Shown here: positions 45,131-54,837 of the stretch, piece by piece
How the letters are laid out: every line of letters starts with the position of its first letter
Position numbering within the stretch: the first letter of the stretch is position 1
From: Mangrovibacterium diazotrophicum
Lineage (GTDB): Bacteria > Bacteroidota > Bacteroidia > Bacteroidales > Prolixibacteraceae
Direction of reading: 5' to 3'
DNA: 64,000 nucleotides
Assembly (NCBI RefSeq): GCF_003610535.1
Contig: NZ_RAPN01000002.1
Location: 425,077-489,076 of the forward strand
Translations under genes and position numbers: made by a program
The notes under the pieces: model-generated
Databases searched by the model: none
Told to the model about the DNA's origin: nothing
Seen by the model: only the letters and a program-made list of their open reading frames with translations

Positions 45131-45486
45131 TCTGCCTACAGTAAATAAATTGAACCTGAAATTCCAACATAATCGAATGGCTCGAACATTCGAGTATCAT
45201 TCTTAATTAAAAGTGTTTTAGATAAATTAAATCCGAAATACGGACAAAAAAGGAGAGTAGCTTGATTCGATTTCATCTTGAATAGTTAGTAGATTAGTAG
45301 TATAGAAATTGATATTATAAAAGTAACCATTTTGTTTGTGAAATAATCCTAAACTATGTTTACAACACAAAAAAGCATGATATCCTGCTCCCCCGCCTAA
45401 CATTCCCTTTACAAAAAACAGTTTATCGATCCGTGCCGCTCTTAGCGTCGGTCTTTTGCATACTTTCGCGGCAAAAACCACACGAT
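45131..45486. other. Gene-free divergent region
   Basis: About 355 bp between divergent genes hold no convincing gene. Near the right end CATACTTTCGC resembles a -7 element for the bestrophin gene. Short frames here look random. Confidence 0.4.
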
Positions 45487-46410
45487 ATGATCATCCGGGA
45501 ACGCAAAAACTGGTGGCGAATGCTCTTTATCTGGCAAGGTTCGGTACTGCCGAAAATTATGCCAAGACTGATTATCCTCGCCATCTTCTCCATCATCATC
45601 TATTTGTTTCACGGCTCACTGTTCTCGTACAAGGTCACCCTCAACCCAACCGCTTTTACATTGATTGGTGTGGCACTGGCTATTTTCCTGGGCTTTTGCA
45701 ATACCGCTGCCTACGACCGGTATTGGGAGGGTCGCAAACTTTGGGGAGCGCTGGTTAACGACACGCGAAGCTTTATTCGCCAGGTAATGACCTACGTCAA
45801 GGATCATCCGAACGAGGGGATTCACACCCAAGACGCCGTCAACCTGACCATTGCCTACACCTATGCGCTGAACCACCAGCTCCGGAATACCGATGCCATG
45901 CCCGAAATGAAAAGATTGCTTACTGACACGTATTGCAATCAGCTGGAGCAGATCCGTTTCAAACCGGTGCTCTTGCTGAAATATCTCGGAGATTGGGTTA
46001 ATGCAGCCGAAAAAAAAGGAAAGATTGATACTATCACAAAAATGGGGATCGACCAAAACCTCGACAAACTTTCGGAAATAGTCGGCGGCTGCGAACGTAT
46101 TGCCAACACCCCGATTCCTTTCCCTTACCATGTGCTGCTGCATCGCACGGTCTACATTTATTGTTTTCTGCTCCCCTTTGGCTTGGTCGATACCATTGGC
46201 TGGATGACGCCGATTATGGTCACTTTTATTGGTTATACGTTTATGGCACTCGATGCCATTGTAGACGAAATTGCCGAACCCTTTGGCACCGAACCCAACG
46301 ATTTAGCATTAAACAGCCTGTGCGAAACCGTCGAATATTCCCTGCGAGAAATGGCCGGCTTAGAAGTTGCCGAACTAACAAAAAAAGAAAAGAAATACGC
46401 CCTAAATTGA
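45487..46410 (+). CDS. Bestrophin-family (UPF0187) membrane channel
   Basis: The 307-residue protein matches bacterial bestrophins: WQGSVLPKIMPRL before helix 1, GFCNTAAYDRYWEGRKLWGALVNDTRSF with the conserved RYWEGR motif, and a late IPFPYHVLLHRTVYIYCFLLPFGL. PFGTEPNDL is the conserved acidic segment near the end. Bestrophins form pentameric ion channels in the inner membrane. The ATG at 45487 is chosen, as the longer start adds 18 residues absent from family starts. It is a single gene. Confidence 0.92.
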   Translation: MIIRERKNWWRMLFIWQGSVLPKIMPRLIILAIFSIIIYLFHGSLFSYKVTLNPTAFTLIGVALAIFLGFCNTAAYDRYWEGRKLWGALVNDTRSFIRQVMTYVKDHPNEGIHTQDAVNLTIAYTYALNHQLRNTDAMPEMKRLLTDTYCNQLEQIRFKPVLLLKYLGDWVNAAEKKGKIDTITKMGIDQNLDKLSEIVGGCERIANTPIPFPYHVLLHRTVYIYCFLLPFGLVDTIGWMTPIMVTFIGYTFMALDAIVDEIAEPFGTEPNDLALNSLCETVEYSLREMAGLEVAELTKKEKKYALN

Positions 46411-46605
46411 TAAATTCTAAGGCGTGAAAAGTCGTAACATAGCCTTTCGTGAATTCTTCGACTATCTGCTTCGCTAACAATTCCTTTACACACGAAATAT
46501 TTTTATCGGACTTGTAACTCCGAATCTAAATTTCACCTATTTTCGCCGCAAATTGTAATCCTGACAAACAGACCTGATAAAGCTGATCGTTTTGAGGTTA
46601 TTCGC

Positions 46606-47826
46606 ATGAATTTGACATTGAAAATTGCACGTTTATTATTGTTGGACCGCCGGTATTTCCCGGTTGCCCAGTTGTTCCTGAGTCTGAGCCTGATGTTCGG
46701 TACCTGGATTGTTTATCTGCCGTCAATCACCCAAAAGTTGGGAATGAATGAAGGACAGCTCGGCATTGCCCTGTTTGGCGCTGCTGTTGGTTCGCTCATT
46801 TCCATTTGGATTGGCAACAAGCTGGTGCGCCGCATCGGCGAAGGAAGACTGTCGCTACTCAGTGTTCTGAGCATGACATTTTTTATTTTCAGCTACTTTT
46901 TAGCACAAAGCTTTGTTCAGCTTACCGCGCTGATGTTCCTGTTTGGTTTGACCAGCGGTATGTTGCAAATCGGTCTGAATACTGTGGTTTCAACTGTTGA
47001 ACGTCGCGACCAGATTGCGATCATGTCATCGTGCCACGCCTGGTTTAGCCTGGGCGGTTTGCTGGCTGCCGGTTTCGGTACCCTGCTCATGCTGGCTTTA
47101 AAGAATCCATTGCTCCACATCAGTATTGCGGCAGTGATGGTTATTATTTTACAAATTTTCAGTTACCGGAAATATCTCTCGTTAAATAATTCAATCGATA
47201 ACGATACGACTGCCAAACAACCGCAGAATCTGAAGAACCCGCAATTGTGGGCACTCGCCATTGTTGCCGTAACAGCTATGGTGTCGGAAGGCGCTATTGC
47301 CGACTGGAGCGGACTGTACCTGCGCGACATCACCCATGCCTCCAATTCACAACTGGGGCTTGGCTATGCCGGGTTCTCGCTGGCCATGACCCTTGGACGT
47401 TTCTCTGGCGACTATTTCTCGAACCGATTGGGCCCCTGGCAAATTTTGCTGAACGGCTTCCTGATCAGCGTCATCGGCTTGCTTTTCGTTTTCGTTGGCA
47501 GCACGCTGGCATCTTTGTTCGGGTTCGCCATGGTGGGTGCAGGCTTTTCAATCCTGGTACCCGAAGCTTACCGCCTGGCAACAAAAGTCGACGGAGTATC
47601 TCCTGCATCCGGAATTGCCTTTATGGCCGGATCAGCCTACCTTGGCTTCCTCGGTGGACCGGTGCTAATCGGTAGCATCGCCAAACATGCCGGTTTGAAG
47701 GTTGGTTTTGTCTTCGTACTTTTCCTTGTCATTATGGGATTGGCGTCTGCATTCCTTCTGAAATTAAAAAACGGAAATTCACCACTTTTACATATTTTCC
47801 GCTTCAAGCTGAAAAAGTCAGCTTAA
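46606..47826 (+). CDS. MFS transporter
   Basis: The 406-residue protein has 12 hydrophobic helices, with a loop between helices 2 and 3 reading GNKLVRRIGEGRLSL and a central hydrophilic loop around residue 200. It resembles the small MFS group related to YbjJ. The substrate is unknown. An upstream TATTTTCGC sequence is a possible promoter. It is followed by a weak hairpin and then guaB. Confidence 0.85.
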   Translation: MNLTLKIARLLLLDRRYFPVAQLFLSLSLMFGTWIVYLPSITQKLGMNEGQLGIALFGAAVGSLISIWIGNKLVRRIGEGRLSLLSVLSMTFFIFSYFLAQSFVQLTALMFLFGLTSGMLQIGLNTVVSTVERRDQIAIMSSCHAWFSLGGLLAAGFGTLLMLALKNPLLHISIAAVMVIILQIFSYRKYLSLNNSIDNDTTAKQPQNLKNPQLWALAIVAVTAMVSEGAIADWSGLYLRDITHASNSQLGLGYAGFSLAMTLGRFSGDYFSNRLGPWQILLNGFLISVIGLLFVFVGSTLASLFGFAMVGAGFSILVPEAYRLATKVDGVSPASGIAFMAGSAYLGFLGGPVLIGSIAKHAGLKVGFVFVLFLVIMGLASAFLLKLKNGNSPLLHIFRFKLKKSA

Positions 47827-47852
47827 TGTCGGTTTTTACCGAATTCCAGATC

Positions 47853-47882
47853 AATAAATGAATGACAATCCGTTCATTTATT
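47853..47882 (+). terminator. Weak AT-rich terminator after the MFS gene
   Basis: A 10-bp stem AATAAATGAA/TTCATTTATT with a 10-base loop precedes a T-rich stretch. The stem contains few GC pairs. Confidence 0.45.
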
Positions 47883-47915
47883 GATTTTTGACAGGGACTA
47901 ATTCCTGTAAAAACG

Positions 47916-47965
47916 TAAATTTGCAACCTCTAGTCCGCGCATTCAAAAAATTAATTGTAGTTTTG
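47916..47965 (+). promoter_or_regulatory. Two candidate -7 elements for guaB
   Basis: TAAATTTG (47916-47923) and TAGTTTTG (47958-47965) both match TAnnTTTG exactly, 42 bp apart. Tandem promoters would suit a housekeeping gene. Confidence 0.55.
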
Positions 47966-47997
47966 CGCAATTTTTTAACACAAAAAGCTGGCATATC

Positions 47998-49494
47998 ATG
48001 GCAAAATACTCGAATGAAGTTTCAAGAACCTTTAGTGAATACCTGCTTATCCCTGGTCTGACCGACAAAAACTGCAACCCGTCAAACGTTTCATTGAAAG
48101 CTCCGCTTGTGGCCTATAAAAAAGGACAAAAGCCGGCGTTGGAATTGAATATCCCGTTTGTTTCGGCGATCATGCAGTCTGTTTCGGATCACAACATGGC
48201 GATCGCATTGGCACGCAACGGCGGACTTTCATTCATTTTCGGCTCTCAGGCAATCGATACTCAGGCAGAAATGGTGCGTAAAGTGAAGAAGTTTAAAGCT
48301 GGTTTTGTTGAAAGCGACTCAAACCTGACTCCTTCTCACACACTGAAAGATGTATTGGAAATGAAAGCCAGAACCGGCCACGGTAATATTGCAATTACTG
48401 AAGACGGAAAATCGAACAGCAAGTTGCTGGGTATTGTTACCAGCCGTGACTATCGCCCAAGCCGAGACTCGCTGGACAAAAAAATTGAGGAATTTATGAC
48501 TCCGTTCGACAAACTGATCACCGGAAAACTGGGGATCAGCCTGAACGAAGCCAACGATATTATTTGGGATCACAAGCTGAACAGCTTGCCTATTGTGGAC
48601 GAAAATCAACGTTTCCACTTCTTCGTATTCCGTAAGGACTACGAAAGCCACAAAAATCACCCGAACGAATTACACGATTCAAACAAAAAGCTGCTTGTAG
48701 GCGCCGGTATTAACAGCCGCGATTACCGGGAGCGTGTCCCTGCCCTGGTTGAAGCCGGTGCAGATGTATTGTGTGTTGACTCATCGGACGGTTTCTCGGA
48801 ATGGCAAAAAGACACTGTAGAATGGGTGAAAAAAGAATACGCAGGTAAGGTGTACATCGGAGCCGGCAACGTTGTTGACCGCGAAGGCTTCCTGTATTTG
48901 GCCGAAGCTGGTGCCGACTTCATCAAAGTTGGTATTGGCGGTGGATCAATCTGTATTACCCGCGAACAAAAAGGTATTGGCCGTGGCCAGGCAACTGCGG
49001 TTATTGAAGTAGCTGCAGCCCGCGACGAGTATTACGAAAAAACAGGTATCTACATCCCTATCTGTTCGGATGGTGGTATCGTTCAGGATTACCACATGGT
49101 ATTGGCTCTGGCAATGGGTGCCGACTTCCTGATGATGGGCCGCTATTTCGCCCGTTTCGACGAAAGCCCGACACGTAAAATGATGGTGAACAACCGCTAC
49201 GTGAAAGAATACTGGGGTGAAGGTTCGAACCGTGCCCGCAACTGGCAGCGTTACGACATGGGCGGTAGCGAAAACCTGAAATTCGAAGAAGGTGTTGACA
49301 GCTACGTTCCTTACGCCGGTAAATTGAAAGACAACCTGGATATTACTTTGGGTAAAATTAAATCGACCATGTGCAGCTGCGGAACAATCAGCATTCCTGA
49401 TTTGAAAGAAAATGCTAAAATCACGCTGGTATCAGCAACAAGTATTGTTGAAGGTGGTGCACACGACGTGATTTTGAAAGACGCAAACATGTAA
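47998..49494 (+). CDS. guaB: IMP dehydrogenase
   Basis: GuaB oxidises IMP to XMP in guanine nucleotide synthesis. The 498-residue protein has [25 protein letters not shown] near the N terminus, two CBS domains (about residues 100-220), and a DSSDG substrate motif. The catalytic cysteine loop is [20 protein letters not shown], and CSDGGI plus [10 protein letters not shown] follow. The loop differs from the common GPGSICTTR form but matches a second known IMPDH type. Its gene stands alone with its own promoters and terminator. Confidence 0.93.
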   Translation: MAKYSNEVSRTFSEYLLIPGLTDKNCNPSNVSLKAPLVAYKKGQKPALELNIPFVSAIMQSVSDHNMAIALARNGGLSFIFGSQAIDTQAEMVRKVKKFKAGFVESDSNLTPSHTLKDVLEMKARTGHGNIAITEDGKSNSKLLGIVTSRDYRPSRDSLDKKIEEFMTPFDKLITGKLGISLNEANDIIWDHKLNSLPIVDENQRFHFFVFRKDYESHKNHPNELHDSNKKLLVGAGINSRDYRERVPALVEAGADVLCVDSSDGFSEWQKDTVEWVKKEYAGKVYIGAGNVVDREGFLYLAEAGADFIKVGIGGGSICITREQKGIGRGQATAVIEVAAARDEYYEKTGIYIPICSDGGIVQDYHMVLALAMGADFLMMGRYFARFDESPTRKMMVNNRYVKEYWGEGSNRARNWQRYDMGGSENLKFEEGVDSYVPYAGKLKDNLDITLGKIKSTMCSCGTISIPDLKENAKITLVSATSIVEGGAHDVILKDANM

Positions 49495-49517
49495 TCCGAG
49501 AGGATCAAAATACAGAG

Positions 49518-49545
49518 AGCCGGACATTGTTCCGGCTTTTTTTTT
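49518..49545 (+). terminator. Intrinsic terminator after guaB
   Basis: A 7-bp stem AGCCGGA/TCCGGCT is followed by nine T residues, 23 bp past the stop codon. Confidence 0.9.
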
Positions 49546-49930
49546 GAAGGTCACTTTTCATACTCGTCAGGCAACATAGTATTTCTCTTCAACTTTCGAT
49601 CAATGCAGATATTTTGTCCTACCGGACGGGTTTTCATTTTTGTACTCCTGCCCGGCCGGTCAGACGGGGACACAAAAACGAAACAAAAAAGTCCTGGCTG
49701 ATTTTTATCTTCAGGGGTCAACTTCTGAAAGCTAAGTTCAGCCGGGTGATCTCCTCCTATCGTCGGAGCTTCCCGGTTTCTCTATGCTTCCAGTTCGCCT
49801 CCCACCATCGATAAAAAGTACGCCTAAGTTGCATCGAGCATACCTATTCATTTATCCGAAACAATTGTAAATGTTGGCTATTTTCATCCATCATGTCGAT
49901 TACCGCAATCAACAATGTTTTTCGGTACCC
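49546..49930. other. Non-coding stretch with possible dispersed-repeat remnant
   Basis: About 385 bp hold no reliable gene. A 66-codon frame at 49614-49814 has atypical Arg/Ser-rich composition and no recognised domain. GC-rich patches such as CCCGGCCGG and a run reading ACGAAACAAAAAAGTC look unlike the surrounding spacers and could be part of an interspersed repeat. Confidence 0.35.
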
Positions 49931-49942
49931 TGCAGAAAATAA

Positions 49943-49979
49943 AAAAAGCTGAAGTCTCAGCCTGAGACGACAGCTTTTT
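49943..49979 (-). terminator. Terminator after folE
   Basis: Outer stem AAAAAGCTG/CAGCTTTTT and inner stem GTCTCAG/CTGAGAC form one long hairpin with a U-tract on the minus strand, 22 bp after the folE stop codon. Confidence 0.85.
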
Positions 49980-50001
49980 ACAATAACCCAATTTTCATAA
50001 T

Positions 50002-50730
50002 CTATTTCCCTAATGAAACATACTTCAAAAATTCGTCGCGTCTTTCCGTATTTTTAAACGCGCCACAGTACTCGGCTGTGACTGTTGAACTACTCTCATC
50101 TTCAATCCCCCTAGACGAAACACACATGTGTTTAGCATCAATAACAACGGCCACATCTTCTGTGTTTAACAGCGTCTTCAGTTCGTTGGCAATTTGAACG
50201 GTAAGCCTTTCCTGAACCTGCGGACGGCGTGCAAAATAATCGACGATACGATTGATTTTCGACAAGCCAATCACCTCGCCATTGGCAATATAAGCCACGT
50301 GCGCTTTTCCCATAATCGGCAGGAAATGGTGCTCACAAGTCGAATTCAGGTTGATATTCCGCTCAACAAGCATTTCGCCGTAATTAAATTTATTTTCAAA
50401 AACCGAGATCTTCGGCTTATTCTGTGGATTCAAACCGTTGAAAATTTCCTGAACATACATTTTTGCCACGCGACGCGGCGTGCCACTTAAACTATCATCT
50501 GTCAGATCAAGCCCAAGTGTTTCCATAATATCGCGGAAACGATCCTCGATGATCGCCATCTTCTCTTCGTCGCTCTTTTCAAATGCATCGGCTCTCATCG
50601 GTGTGTCGATCGATGTTCCAATGTGGTTGTCGCCAATCAGTTCAATGGCAGATCCATTTTTTACGAGGGGTATATTTTGATGCCCGTTTTGTTTCGCCGG
50701 GCTCGTTTTTACAAATCCATTTACCTTCAT
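50002..50730 (-). CDS. folE: GTP cyclohydrolase I
   Basis: FolE converts GTP to dihydroneopterin triphosphate for folate or queuosine synthesis. The 242-residue protein has the zinc site in STCEHHFLPIMGKAHVAYI and HMCVSSRGIED, plus GLSKINRIVDYFARRPQVQERLT. The ATG at 50730 is preferred because GGAGG lies 8 bases upstream, a rare clear Shine-Dalgarno sequence here. The longer in-frame start at 50799 adds residues of no family likeness. An N-terminal extension of about 60 residues before the catalytic domain is variable in the family. Confidence 0.95.
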   Translation of the reverse strand: MKVNGFVKTSPAKQNGHQNIPLVKNGSAIELIGDNHIGTSIDTPMRADAFEKSDEEKMAIIEDRFRDIMETLGLDLTDDSLSGTPRRVAKMYVQEIFNGLNPQNKPKISVFENKFNYGEMLVERNINLNSTCEHHFLPIMGKAHVAYIANGEVIGLSKINRIVDYFARRPQVQERLTVQIANELKTLLNTEDVAVVIDAKHMCVSSRGIEDESSSTVTAEYCGAFKNTERRDEFLKYVSLGK

Positions 50731-51082
50731 AGTCTGTCCTCCTATTGTTTTCAGAAATAATAAAACAGCAAAATCGCATGTTTGTTTAAAGCCAATCAAG
50801 AAAGTTTAAACAATTACGCAAAACATGAAACAAAATTGTAATTTTTATTTAAAACAGAAATGCGAAAAATACAGCAACAAGTGGATTCTCAACAACATCC
50901 GATTTTCAACTCGCAAAGAGATTCGATTTGTTAATCAAGGTTAAGGCGGTTTCGCTTTTCAGATAAAATGTTCTGAATTCCGTTTTTCATACTAAATTTG
51001 CAATCGTCTAAAAGAGAATCGCCCAAAGACTAATCAATTCTCTTTTCAACTTGTTTTACAACCTTGAATTTGGATTTCAATT
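50731..51082. other. Divergent intergenic region
   Basis: The 350-bp spacer between folE and the small membrane protein is AT-rich. It contains TAAATTTG (50993-51000), an exact -7 match for the plus-strand gene about 82 bp ahead of its start. No clear folE promoter was recognised. Confidence 0.45.
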
Positions 51083-51481
51083 ATGGGTGTTTTAATCGGA
51101 ATATTTGCAGCTTTAATTATCATTGTTGGTTTGGTTACCTGGTTATCGTCGAAGTTTAAAAAGGAAACTCCGGAGGGCACTGTGGAAAAGGAACCGGTCG
51201 AAATTCCAATCGATTGCTGCGGGGCGCATGAGGTTTGCGAGGTTGAAGAAATGCTGATGAACCCGAAAGAGATTGTTTATTTCGAAGACGAAGAATTAGA
51301 CCGTTTCCAGGGAATTTCGCCCGATCGTTACAACGACACCCAAATCGAAGAATTCCGCGACGTGCTGTACACCTTGAAAGGCGATGAAATTAAAATCTGG
51401 CTACTCAGTATTGAACGTCGCCAGGTGCAACTGCCCAACATTTTGCGCTCGGAAGCTTTGATGTTAATTGCTGAGGCTTGA
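51083..51481 (+). CDS. Small membrane-anchored conserved protein
   Basis: The 132-residue protein has one N-terminal helix (residues about 3-22), a KKE-rich linker, and a soluble acidic domain. That domain contains the paired cysteines IDCCGAHEVCE and a FRDVLYTLKGDEIKIWLLSIERRQVQLP segment. I cannot name the family with confidence. The cysteine cluster could bind a metal. Its 3' end overlaps the convergent TPR gene by 18 bp. Confidence 0.75.
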   Translation: MGVLIGIFAALIIIVGLVTWLSSKFKKETPEGTVEKEPVEIPIDCCGAHEVCEVEEMLMNPKEIVYFEDEELDRFQGISPDRYNDTQIEEFRDVLYTLKGDEIKIWLLSIERRQVQLPNILRSEALMLIAEA

Positions 51482-52726
51482 TGACGCATCTTCAAAGAAC
51501 AGTTCTTCTTTTATTTTTTTAATTCGATCCAGGGCATAGTTTATATTCACTCCACCCTCGCCCGCCGCTTTGGCATATTCGCGGTAATAGTGAAGTGCAA
51601 TAACCTTGTTGGCGTTAAACTCTTCGTAAGTGGTAGCTATTTCAAACAGCAGCTCGTCTTTAGACGGATCAATTTCCAAGGCCTTTTTGTAAGCCAAAAT
51701 CGAATCTTCAAACTTTCGTTGAAATCCGTAAACCTGACCCAAATGGTGATAAATTTCAGCCAGATAAGCGGGCGTAGCTGTTTCTACTGCCAGTTCCAGA
51801 AAACCGGCACTCTCATCAAAACGCTTCAATTTTTTGTAACATGCGCCCATGTAAAAATTCACAATCGGGTCATTCACAGTTACCTCATAACAGGGCTCAA
51901 GTGTCTGCAATGCTTTTTCCTCCTGCTTATCGAAATAGAGGCAAATACCGTAATTCTTCATTACATCCAGCGTAGAGTCGCCAACTGCCAAATAGTTTTC
52001 GTAAGCAAACAGTGCTTTGCCATATTCCTGAAAAGCGAAATAACTATCGGCTATTTTCAAAAGCAACGAGGGGTTCTTCGGGAAAAGATCCAGACCTCGC
52101 TCGCAAGTTACCACGGCGTTCGTCATTCGCTTTTGCTGGTTGTAAATGGTCGCCAGGTTTGTCCAGGTATTCAAATCATGTGATCCCTTTGCTGCGAGCT
52201 GCTCGTACAGTTTTACCGCCAAATCGTTTTTACCAATTCGGTATGCCGCGTAAGCGTAATAGCGATTGTAATATGTATTTGTTGAATCGCTTGCCCAAAT
52301 CTCCTGATAGCACCGAAACGCATCCGGATAGGCCTTTAAACTGATATACGCCTGAGCGAGTTTCCCTTTCATCCGAACATCTGTTGGATCAATTGAAATG
52401 GCCTTTTTGAAATAGGTGACGGCATACAGATAGTTTCCCAAGGCTGAATGCGCATCGGCCAATTCTTCCCAGTAAATTGTATTGTTGGGTTCCAGTTTGC
52501 AGGCCTCATTTAAGGCACTGATCGCCGACTCGTAGTCCATCAATTTTTCGCAGACCAGCCCTTTCTTAAAGTACAAGCTGGCTTCGGGCGTCACATTCAG
52601 CTGCTGCTCGAGGCTATTCAACGCTTCTGAGTAATGTCGATTTAAGATTAGAAGATCTACTTCGTTTTGTGCCTTGCCGGAAGATACGATCATTAAAATC
52701 AGGCAGACGGGAAAGATGAATTTCAT
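51464..52726 (-). CDS. Exported TPR-repeat protein
   Basis: The 420-residue protein has a signal peptide (MKFIFPVCLILMIVSSGKAQ) and then about ten tetratricopeptide repeats. Examples are ALNEACKLEPNNTIYWEELADAHSALG and YKKALEIDPSKDELLFEIA. The ATG at 52726 is chosen because the longer start adds 21 polar residues ahead of the signal. It probably works as a periplasmic scaffold. It lies downstream of the BlaI/M56 pair, but a terminator separates them. Confidence 0.85.
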   Translation of the reverse strand: MKFIFPVCLILMIVSSGKAQNEVDLLILNRHYSEALNSLEQQLNVTPEASLYFKKGLVCEKLMDYESAISALNEACKLEPNNTIYWEELADAHSALGNYLYAVTYFKKAISIDPTDVRMKGKLAQAYISLKAYPDAFRCYQEIWASDSTNTYYNRYYAYAAYRIGKNDLAVKLYEQLAAKGSHDLNTWTNLATIYNQQKRMTNAVVTCERGLDLFPKNPSLLLKIADSYFAFQEYGKALFAYENYLAVGDSTLDVMKNYGICLYFDKQEEKALQTLEPCYEVTVNDPIVNFYMGACYKKLKRFDESAGFLELAVETATPAYLAEIYHHLGQVYGFQRKFEDSILAYKKALEIDPSKDELLFEIATTYEEFNANKVIALHYYREYAKAAGEGGVNINYALDRIKKIKEELFFEDASSSLSN

Positions 52727-52765
52727 GTTTCTGGCTGGTTTTCGGTTTTTGTCAGGAGTTCGAGA

Positions 52766-52801
52766 GAAAAAAATCAGCCCACCCGTCATGAGCAGGCTGA
52801 T
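52766..52801 (-). terminator. Terminator after the M56 peptidase gene
   Basis: A 7-bp stem ATCAGCC/GGCTGAT with a 14-base loop is followed by a U-tract on the minus strand. It lies 16 bp after the stop codon of the M56 gene. Confidence 0.8.
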
Positions 52802-52816
52802 CTATTTTGAGAATTG

Positions 52817-54292
52817 CTATTGCAATACAAAGCTGATTGGCACAGTGTAGTTAACAGCAACGGCCTCGCCACGCTGCTTTCCCGGAGTCCATTCTGGCAA
52901 AGACGAAACGACACGCAAAGCTTCTGTATCCAGACTTGTTTCTACTCCACGTGCGATTTTCGCATTCCTTACTTTGCCTGTTCTATCCACGACGAAACTG
53001 ACATAGACTTTTCCTTGAATTCCTTTTTCCAAAGCCTGGGTCGGATATTTAACTTCGTTTGCAATGGCTGCGCGCAAAGCCGATTCTCCTCCCGGAAATT
53101 CAGGCATCTCATCGACGATGAAAAAGATTGGTTTTCCGTCAATTGTCTTGTCTACCTGTTCGCTTTTTGCAGACTTCTCTGAGGAGACAGTAGATGCCTC
53201 TATTTCTGTCTCTGTATTCGTTTTTCGAACAACCAGTTCGCCGTTTTCAAAAGATACAACCTCATAATCTGGTGAGTTTTTAAAGAATTCCAACGGATTA
53301 TCAAACACACCGTTTGAATCGGAGTCTATATTTATAGCTGCCCGAGCATTTCCCCTTAGAAAAATGATTTTTTCCACTTTACTTTCGGTTATTTGCTCTT
53401 TATCCTCCTGCTTACACTCAACAGCAAATATTACAAGCAAACAACAGGCTAAGACTAATCCTCCAAACAGTTTTGCATGTGCTAATTTTGATGATTTTAT
53501 TTGTGACATCATTTGAATTCGTTTTTTGATCAGAGAGTAATTAAAATTGTTGGCCAAATTGATTTGTGGCCCAACAAACTGCTGCAAAAGCAGCTTCTTA
53601 TAATAACCGGGATTGGAGAAATGAGCCAGAACAGCCCTATCGGCCAGGTACTCATGATTCTCGCGCAACAAACGCTTCATCAACCAGAAAAACGGGTTGA
53701 ACCACTGGAAAACGGTGAGCACTTCCAACACCAAAATATCGAAAGAATGTCCCTGCTTTACATGTTCAAACTCGTGAATCAGCATCTTGTCCCAGCCATC
53801 CTGAGTTTTCAGATTTTTGCCGGCAAATACATAGGAAAGAAAAGAGAAGGGTGTTACTTCGCGATCGAGTAAAACAAGCTTCATTCCGCCTTCGCGAATG
53901 ACCTCGTTTTTATGAATGAGCCAGGAGATTTGGGCCAAACGCCATAGCAGGCGGAGTGCAAACAAACACACTCCAATTAAATAAATACCGATGATATAAG
54001 TACTGGCTGAAATCTCGCGTACAATGCTGGTTGACACTTCTGTTCCGTAAACAGAAACGGTTTCGAGCAAGTTACGGTAAGGCGTCACTGTGATCTCGTC
54101 CAACAGGACGGGCTGGCCTTCCCAAACACGTAAGTGCACGAACGGAAGCAAGGCTGAAAATGTCAATGCGAAAAGCAAAAACAAACGGTTGGTCCGAAAG
54201 AACGTTTCGCGTTGCAGAAACAGGAAGTACAGCAAAGTGAACAGTGCCAGACTAATTCCCGATTCGAAAATATAGTTTACGAAATCAACCAT
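52817..54292 (-). CDS. BlaR1/MecR1-like M56 metallopeptidase with TonB C-terminal domain
   Basis: The 491-residue protein has four predicted membrane helices (about residues 5-25, 35-55, 85-110 and 260-280). A cytoplasmic zinc-protease segment carries LIHEFEHVKQGHSFD (HExxH-like, HEFEH). A TonB C-terminal domain follows (about 400-491: PGGESALRAAIANEVKYP, then GKVYVSFVVDRTGKV). The ATG at 54292 overlaps the blaI-like stop by 8 bp. By analogy with BlaR1 it may cleave the BlaI-type repressor after an outside signal. The TonB-like tail replaces the penicillin-sensing domain, so beta-lactam sensing is unlikely. Confidence 0.88.
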   Translation of the reverse strand: MVDFVNYIFESGISLALFTLLYFLFLQRETFFRTNRLFLLFALTFSALLPFVHLRVWEGQPVLLDEITVTPYRNLLETVSVYGTEVSTSIVREISASTYIIGIYLIGVCLFALRLLWRLAQISWLIHKNEVIREGGMKLVLLDREVTPFSFLSYVFAGKNLKTQDGWDKMLIHEFEHVKQGHSFDILVLEVLTVFQWFNPFFWLMKRLLRENHEYLADRAVLAHFSNPGYYKKLLLQQFVGPQINLANNFNYSLIKKRIQMMSQIKSSKLAHAKLFGGLVLACCLLVIFAVECKQEDKEQITESKVEKIIFLRGNARAAINIDSDSNGVFDNPLEFFKNSPDYEVVSFENGELVVRKTNTETEIEASTVSSEKSAKSEQVDKTIDGKPIFFIVDEMPEFPGGESALRAAIANEVKYPTQALEKGIQGKVYVSFVVDRTGKVRNAKIARGVETSLDTEALRVVSSLPEWTPGKQRGEAVAVNYTVPISFVLQ

Positions 54293-54674
54293 TGTTTTCC
54301 GGTTTATCGTCTTCCAAATCTTTTCCAACTTCGTTCATCAGGGCTTCCAGGTCCGAAAGACTCATGTTATCTTCCTTCGCGAAAAAAGAAACCATCTCCT
54401 GGAACGAGTTTCCAAAGTAGTTGCTTAAAAAATTTCTGAAATAGGTTTTGGTATAATCGCTCTTACTGATAAGCGGAAAATACCGGTGGGTCTTTCCAAA
54501 AGCTTCATGATCGACAAAACCTTTCTTTTCCAAAATACGAATGATGGTCGAAACCGTATTGTAGGCCGGCTTCGGTTCCGACATTTTTTCCAAAATGTCG
54601 TTCACAAACGCCTTGTCCAGTTTCCATAAAATCTGCATCACTTGTTCTTCTGCCTTGGTTAATTCTTTGATCAT
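54285..54674 (-). CDS. BlaI/MecI/CopY-family repressor
   Basis: The 129-residue protein has the family's winged helix (TKAEEQVMQILWKLDKAFVNDILEKM, then YNTVSTIIRILEKKGFVDHEAFGKTHRYFPLIS) and a C-terminal dimerisation helix. It is paired with the M56 peptidase in the usual repressor-protease arrangement. A TAATTTTG promoter box lies 34 bp upstream, with an AACTAA/TTAGTT palindrome at its -33 end, fitting autoregulation. Other targets are unknown. Confidence 0.92.
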   Translation of the reverse strand: MIKELTKAEEQVMQILWKLDKAFVNDILEKMSEPKPAYNTVSTIIRILEKKGFVDHEAFGKTHRYFPLISKSDYTKTYFRNFLSNYFGNSFQEMVSFFAKEDNMSLSDLEALMNEVGKDLEDDKPENNG

Positions 54675-54708
54675 GATTACTTTTTGTTGTTTCGGATGAA
54701 TTGTCTAT

Positions 54709-54716
54709 CAAAATTA
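54709..54716 (-). promoter_or_regulatory. blaI-like promoter -7 element
   Basis: TAATTTTG on the minus strand matches TAnnTTTG, with a TTG 17 bp upstream at 54734-54736. An AACTAA half-site (54716-54721) touches its upstream end. Confidence 0.6.
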
Positions 54717-54735
54717 ACTAAACAATTCGTCAATC

Positions 54736-54751
54736 AACTAATTTTTTAGTT
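54736..54751. promoter_or_regulatory. BlaI-type operator, proximal
   Basis: AACTAA-TTTT-TTAGTT is a perfect 6+4+6 palindrome at the -33 end of the blaI-like promoter. Confidence 0.72.
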
Positions 54752-54837
54752 AAAATGGCGAAAAAATTTTAAGGATCAGGTCGGATTAAAATGATTTGTT
54801 TCATAGTTGGATGATTTAATTTCTGAAACAAACCTAC

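Noticed and set aside
45227..45481. 84-codon minus-strand frame upstream of the bestrophin gene
   Set aside because: No domain or plausible start context, and it covers the promoter region of the divergent gene.
49614..49814. 66-codon plus-strand frame between guaB and folE
   Set aside because: Composition is unlike nearby genes, there is no domain, and it lies in an oddly composed spacer.
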